A stretch of 7,926 nt of DNA from Veillonellaceae bacterium SB90 (GTDB taxonomy: Bacteria; Bacillota; Negativicutes; Selenomonadales; Selenomonadaceae), in NCBI GenBank assembly GCA_902364065.1, contig CABJCJ010000031.1, positions 19,285 to 27,210 on the forward strand. Reading direction: 5' to 3'. The translations under genes and the position numbers were made by a program. The notes beneath the pieces are model-generated. The model was not told where the DNA came from, ran no database searches, and saw only the letters and a list, made by a program, of their open reading frames with translations. Below are positions 4,473-7,926 of this stretch, piece by piece. Positions within the stretch are counted from its first letter, which is position 1. The number at the start of each line of letters is the position of its first letter.

Positions 4473-7376
4473 ATGGAAGAACTATTGCATCAGTCCGCGG
4501 ACATACTGGAACATTTCCCCGGCTGTTTTTACGTGTGCCGGGCGCAGGAGCCATGGGCGGTGCTCTATGCCAACCGGGAGCTGCTGGATTTCCTGGAATG
4601 CCAGGATATAGAAGAATGGCGCCGCTACATCCACAACAATACTGAGAACATGCTGGTATTCGAGGATCGGCAGCGCGTGCTGGCGGAAATCCGGAAGCAG
4701 CGCCTGGCCGCGCAGGGCCGCTTTGCACACGTCCCCATCCGTCTCCTCACGCGCACGGGCCGCATCCGCTATGCCGAGCTTTCCGGGCGCTGCGTCAAGA
4801 CCACTCGCGAAGGCGAGGTCTACTGCTGCCTCATCACCGAGACGGAGCATCGCAGCGGCGGCCATGCCATCGACAAGGATGTGCGGGATTACGTCATTCA
4901 CCATCTCGATGAAGCGATTGAAAAGCATTGGATTCACATTTATTATCAGCCGGTCATCCGTACGCTCACGGGAGATCTCTGCGGCTTTGAAGCGCTCGCG
5001 CGCTGGATTGATCCGCATGTCGGCTTCCTCGCGCCGTTTTCCTTCATCCCGGCACTCGAGCAGACGCATCAGATCCACCGGCTCGATGTCTTCGTCCTCA
5101 ACGAAATCTGCCAGATGCTGCGCCGGCGGCTCGATGAAAATCTCCCCGTCCTCCCCGTTTCCTTCAACCTGTCCCGCCTCGATTTCTCACTGCTCGATGT
5201 CTTTGCCGTCATCGAGGAAGCCCTGACCCGCTACGATTTACCGCGCGACCTCCTGCATGTGGAAGTCACGGAAAGCGCCATGGCCAAGGACCCCGGCCCC
5301 ATCCGCCAGACGATGGACCGGCTGCGCGCGGCCGGCTACGAAGTCTGGCTCGATGATTTCGGCAGCGGCTATTCGTCGCTCAACATCCTCAAGGACTGCA
5401 CCGTCGATCTCATCAAGCTCGACATGGGGTTCCTGCGCAACTTTACGGAAAAATCGCGTCAGATCATCGCGTCGACCATCGATATGGCCAAACGGCTCGG
5501 CATCAAGACGCTGACGGAAGGCGTCGAGACAAAGGAGCAGGCCGATTTCCTCGCTTCGATTGGCTGCGGGCGCCTGCAGGGGTATTATTTCGGCAAGCCG
5601 CAGCCGCTCGTGGGCGCCTTTGCGCACAACGAGGCGCAGGGGCGCGGGCTGGAGCTGCGCAAATGGCACCATTACTACGATGTGGCCAGCGCCTCCATCT
5701 ATCAGACGCCGCACGCCATGACGCTGCTCGAGTTCGCGGACGGCAAGGTGCATCACCTCTACACGAACGAAGCCTATCTCGAGGAGGTGCGGAATCTTCA
5801 TTACACCCTCGAGCAGGTCGAAGCGTCGGTGAACGATCCGCACGATCCCACCATGTACGCGATATTCCGCGATACGGTGCAGCTGGCGCGCCAAAGCCAT
5901 CAGCGGGAAACGTGCTTCTATGTGGTGGCCGGCAGCTACATCCGCGTCGAGCTGCGGGTCGTGCTGGAATACGCGGGCCGTGTGCTGATTTTTGCAGAAA
6001 TCAAGAACATCACCCAGGAGCGCGACCGCCTGACGCACAACCGGTTCGACAAGAATCTCCGGTTCCTCTACACGCTCTTTGACAACATCATGCTTGTCCA
6101 TCTCGATGACGACTGGCTGGAGCCGCTCTTCATCCAGGAGCCCTCCGAGGCGGAACGGCAGCATCAGAAGAACGAGGGGATCACGAAGATGCTGGTGCAT
6201 TACGCGCAGGAACTCATCCACCCCGACGACCGGTCGCGTTATCTGGCGTATTGCGATCCCAAGACCGTGCTGGCGCGCCTGATGGCTCAGCCGCACAGCC
6301 GTCTCTTCGACTGCTTCCGCGTCCGGGACCGGCATGGCAATTACAGCTGGAAGGAATTCACGGCCACCCTGCTCCCGAACAGCGGGAAGCACGCATTCCT
6401 GACGACGGTGCAGGAACTCAACCTGCGGCCGCACACGCTGGAGACGTTGCTGCAGGAGACAGGAGAACCGTCGGTCCTGCCGATTTCCGATGAGCTCGCT
6501 GCCCTGCTCTGGAAGAACCTGCAGCATTCCTCCCAGCTCTGCTATTTCTGGAAAGACCGCCAGCGCCGCTTCGTCGGAGCATCCCGGGCGTTCCTCGACT
6601 ACCACGGTTTTGCTTCGGAGCAGGCGATCCTCGGCAAGACCGATGAGGAGATGGGCTGGCATGTCGATAACGAGCCGTACCGCAACGATGAGCTCGCCGT
6701 GCTCGAAAAGGGGCATGTCGTCAACAATGCGCCGGGTCACTGCATCATCCACGGCACCATCCACCACATCACGTGCTACAAATGGCCGATTTATCAGGAT
6801 GGGCAGATCATCGGACTCATGGGTACGTTCTTCGATGTCGACAACATCCTGCGCAAGAATCTCGAGGATGCCAAGATCACGTATCAGGATATGCTGACGG
6901 GCCTCATGAACCGCCAGGGCCTGCTCGACGCGCTCATGCGCTACGAGGAGCAGTGGCAGCTCCACCATCGCCCCTACAGCCTCATCCTGCTCGATGGCCG
7001 CTCGTACCAGCGCCTGGCCGATACGTATGGCGAAAAGACGCTCCAGAAGCTCATACAGAAGCAGGCCGATGTGCTCTGCCGCCTGGCCGGCAAGGATGCC
7101 GTGCTCGCCCGCGTGACGCAGGCCGTGTTCGCGCTCGTCCGCTATACGGATAAGCGCGATGTGGAAACGCAGGCACAGGAGCTCGCGCAGGCGCTCGAGA
7201 ATATCCACGAGATCGACGGCAATCCCGTCACGGTCACGATGCAGTACGCCATCGTCCAAAGCGATGAGCCCGGCATCTCCAGCGAAACGATCTACAAGGC
7301 CGCCATGGACCGCCTGCAGCGCACCCCCAAAAAAAAATTGAAAACGGATATCAATAAAGTGCAACGCCCCAAATAA
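4473..7376 (+). CDS. Multidomain cyclic-di-GMP phosphodiesterase: PAS-EAL-PAS-like modules-degenerate GGDEF
   Basis: This 967-residue protein should hydrolyse cyclic di-GMP under sensory control. Residues about 1-125 look like PAS; 133-380 are an EAL domain. All expected active-site residues are visible: Glu173-Ala-Leu, Asn232, Glu264, Asp294-Asp295 in DDFGSGYSS, Lys315, Glu349/Glu352 in EGVE, and Gln369. Then come probable PAS-like modules at about 400-515, 526-652 and 675-792 (the last is clearest). A GGDEF-like fold follows at about 803-945, with DMLTGLMNR (806-814), but TQAVF replaces the GGDEF signature, so cyclase activity is not expected. No membrane segment is evident, so it is probably cytosolic. 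GAGGGG (4461-4466) 6 nt before the ATG at 4473 decides the start. An in-frame ATG at 4383 would add 30 residues but has no ribosome site. It is divergent from the sulfur cluster. Confidence 0.9.
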   Translation: MEELLHQSADILEHFPGCFYVCRAQEPWAVLYANRELLDFLECQDIEEWRRYIHNNTENMLVFEDRQRVLAEIRKQRLAAQGRFAHVPIRLLTRTGRIRYAELSGRCVKTTREGEVYCCLITETEHRSGGHAIDKDVRDYVIHHLDEAIEKHWIHIYYQPVIRTLTGDLCGFEALARWIDPHVGFLAPFSFIPALEQTHQIHRLDVFVLNEICQMLRRRLDENLPVLPVSFNLSRLDFSLLDVFAVIEEALTRYDLPRDLLHVEVTESAMAKDPGPIRQTMDRLRAAGYEVWLDDFGSGYSSLNILKDCTVDLIKLDMGFLRNFTEKSRQIIASTIDMAKRLGIKTLTEGVETKEQADFLASIGCGRLQGYYFGKPQPLVGAFAHNEAQGRGLELRKWHHYYDVASASIYQTPHAMTLLEFADGKVHHLYTNEAYLEEVRNLHYTLEQVEASVNDPHDPTMYAIFRDTVQLARQSHQRETCFYVVAGSYIRVELRVVLEYAGRVLIFAEIKNITQERDRLTHNRFDKNLRFLYTLFDNIMLVHLDDDWLEPLFIQEPSEAERQHQKNEGITKMLVHYAQELIHPDDRSRYLAYCDPKTVLARLMAQPHSRLFDCFRVRDRHGNYSWKEFTATLLPNSGKHAFLTTVQELNLRPHTLETLLQETGEPSVLPISDELAALLWKNLQHSSQLCYFWKDRQRRFVGASRAFLDYHGFASEQAILGKTDEEMGWHVDNEPYRNDELAVLEKGHVVNNAPGHCIIHGTIHHITCYKWPIYQDGQIIGLMGTFFDVDNILRKNLEDAKITYQDMLTGLMNRQGLLDALMRYEEQWQLHHRPYSLILLDGRSYQRLADTYGEKTLQKLIQKQADVLCRLAGKDAVLARVTQAVFALVRYTDKRDVETQAQELAQALENIHEIDGNPVTVTMQYAIVQSDEPGISSETIYKAAMDRLQRTPKKKLKTDINKVQRPK

Positions 7377-7388
7377 GGAGCAGGTGTT

Positions 7389-7605
7389 GATTTACATCGA
7401 GCAACAAAGCAAGTCCCAGCAAGTTCCCCTATCGGCCCTTTGGGCCACTTTCCCCAAAGGGGACAGCTTTCGTAAAGGCGTCCCCAAAGCCTTCCCCTCT
7501 GGGGAAGGTGGCAGCCGAAGGCTGACGGATGAGGTTGGGGAAGCTGTCAGCTCAGCTGACTGAAGGGGTGAAGTCTCGCAGCAACTTTTCATTTCGATGT
7601 AAATC
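7389..7605. repeat. 217-bp MITE-like element with 12-bp terminal inverted repeats
   Basis: GATTTACATCGA (7389-7400) and TCGATGTAAATC (7594-7605) are perfect inverted ends. Inside are a chain of hairpins: GGCCC-TTT-GGGCC (7434-7446), CCCC-AAA-GGGG (7452-7462), CCTTCCCC-TCT-GGGGAAGG (7490-7508), CAGCC-GAA-GGCTG (7512-7524) and GTCAGC-TCA-GCTGAC (7546-7560). The right end also lies in a local palindrome, ATTTCGAT-GTAA-ATCGAAAT (7591-7610). No coding capacity or clear target-site duplication is seen. The TTTACATCGA end also occurs at 465, 638 and 1979. Confidence 0.65.
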
Positions 7606-7680
7606 GAAATATGCGCGGAACTTCGCCCATGGACCCCTTTCGGCCCTGCGGGCCACACCCGGGGATGCAACCGGCATCCC

Positions 7681-7820
7681 GCGCTTCGCGCCCCCGCACG
7701 CGGGGCTACAACGCTTGTGAGGACTTCCAATCGAGTATAGTCCTTGCCCGTCAGTCCATGGACCTCTTCCACCGCTTACGCGGTCCCCCTTCCCCGTGCG
7801 CGGGGAAGGCTGGGGCTCGT
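7681..7820. repeat. Fourth copy of the dispersed 96-bp-type palindromic element
   Basis: This copy starts with the same GCGC-TTC-GCGC hairpin as the window start and has a CCCCG-CACG-CGGGG stem (7692-7705) before GGGGCTACAACGCTTGTGAG. It contains ACCGC-TTAC-GCGGT (7771-7784) and an 8-bp stem CCTTCCCC/GGGGAAGG with loop GTGCGC (7788-7809), as in copy two at 201-222. It is intact where the copy at 15-110 is truncated. Confidence 0.8.
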
Positions 7821-7826
7821 GCAGAT

Positions 7827-7921
7827 GGCGTCCCCACTGCCTTCCCCTCTGGTGAAGGTGTCACCGCAGGTGACGGATGAGGTCAGGGAAGCTGTCAGCG
7901 CAGCTGACTGAAGGGGTGAAG
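7827..7921. repeat. Direct repeat of the module at 7477-7573
   Basis: Both copies run from GGCGTCCCC to GAAGGGGTGAAG, 95 and 97 bp long. This copy has CCTTCCCC-TCT-GGTGAAGG (7840-7858, one mismatch), GTCACC-GCA-GGTGAC (7860-7874) and GTCAGC-GCA-GCTGAC (7894-7908). The equivalent middle stem in the other copy is CAGCC-GAA-GGCTG, so both arms changed together. Confidence 0.82.
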
Positions 7922-7926
7922 GCTAG

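Larger units (their letters stand above)
7377..7926. other. Non-coding repeat-filled region downstream of the EAL gene
   Basis: No gene is supported after the TAA at 7374-7376. The stretch holds an element with terminal inverted repeats (7389-7605), hairpins GGCCC-TGC-GGGCC (7642-7654) and GGGATGC/GCATCCC (7662-7680), a copy of the 96-bp-type element (7697-7820), and a second copy (7827-7921) of the module found at 7477-7573. No hairpin here is followed by a U-tract, so no conventional terminator for the EAL gene is visible. Confidence 0.75.

Noticed and set aside
5238..7364. Long (708-codon) open frame antisense to the EAL gene
   Set aside because: The plus-strand frame has complete EAL and PAS motifs. 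The antisense frame is open because of GC-biased third positions, and its translation shows no domain pattern.
7490..7508. Rho-independent terminator for the EAL gene
   Set aside because: The stem is strong but is followed by GTGGCAGCC with no U-tract, and the same module occurs at non-terminal positions.

Overview
The window looks like a piece of a GC-rich anaerobic Firmicutes chromosome. The strictly anaerobic sulfur metabolism, the strong GGGAGG-type ribosome binding sites, the near-consensus sigma-A promoter and the many short palindromic intergenic repeats fit Negativicutes (Selenomonas, Mitsuokella or Megasphaera relatives) best. That placement is an inference: no rRNA or other marker gene is present.

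Positions 4048 down to 825 (minus strand) hold a five-gene sulfur-transfer cluster: a ThiS-like sulfur carrier whose C-terminus reads Gly-Gly-Gly-Ala-Arg (hcyS-like), a ThiF/MoeB-type adenylyltransferase (hcyF-like), a JAMM metallopeptidase (hcyD-like), a small siroheme/[4Fe-4S] sulfite reductase with two ferredoxin clusters, and a TusA-family sulfur carrier. This is the gene content of the protein-thiocarboxylate homocysteine/methionine pathway described in Wolinella succinogenes (HcyS, HcyF, HcyD, Sir, with MetY), but metY is not in the window and TusA is an added partner. Expected flow: sulfite is reduced to sulfide by the reductase; the JAMM protease trims the carrier to a terminal Gly-Gly; HcyF adenylates it and sulfide gives a thiocarboxylate; an O-acetylhomoserine sulfhydrylase encoded elsewhere would use it. 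hcyS/hcyF and sir/tusA overlap by ATGA, and hcyF/hcyD are 4 nt apart. A good promoter at 4256-4228 and a terminator-like leader hairpin at 4160-4079 suggest attenuation control.

On the plus strand, divergent from this cluster, 4473-7376 encodes a large cyclic-di-GMP phosphodiesterase: PAS, then an intact EAL domain, then three probable PAS-like modules, and last a degenerate GGDEF domain.

The remaining DNA (1-824, 1934-2422, 7377-7926) is not coding. It is packed with related repeats: a 96-bp tandem duplication, a 175-bp tandem repeat, a 217-bp element with 12-bp terminal inverted repeats, and dispersed modules made of short stems closed by mostly 3-nt loops. Stems at equivalent positions of different copies differ by paired, compensatory changes. 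One 489-bp block of these repeats lies inside the sulfur cluster, between hcyD and sir.
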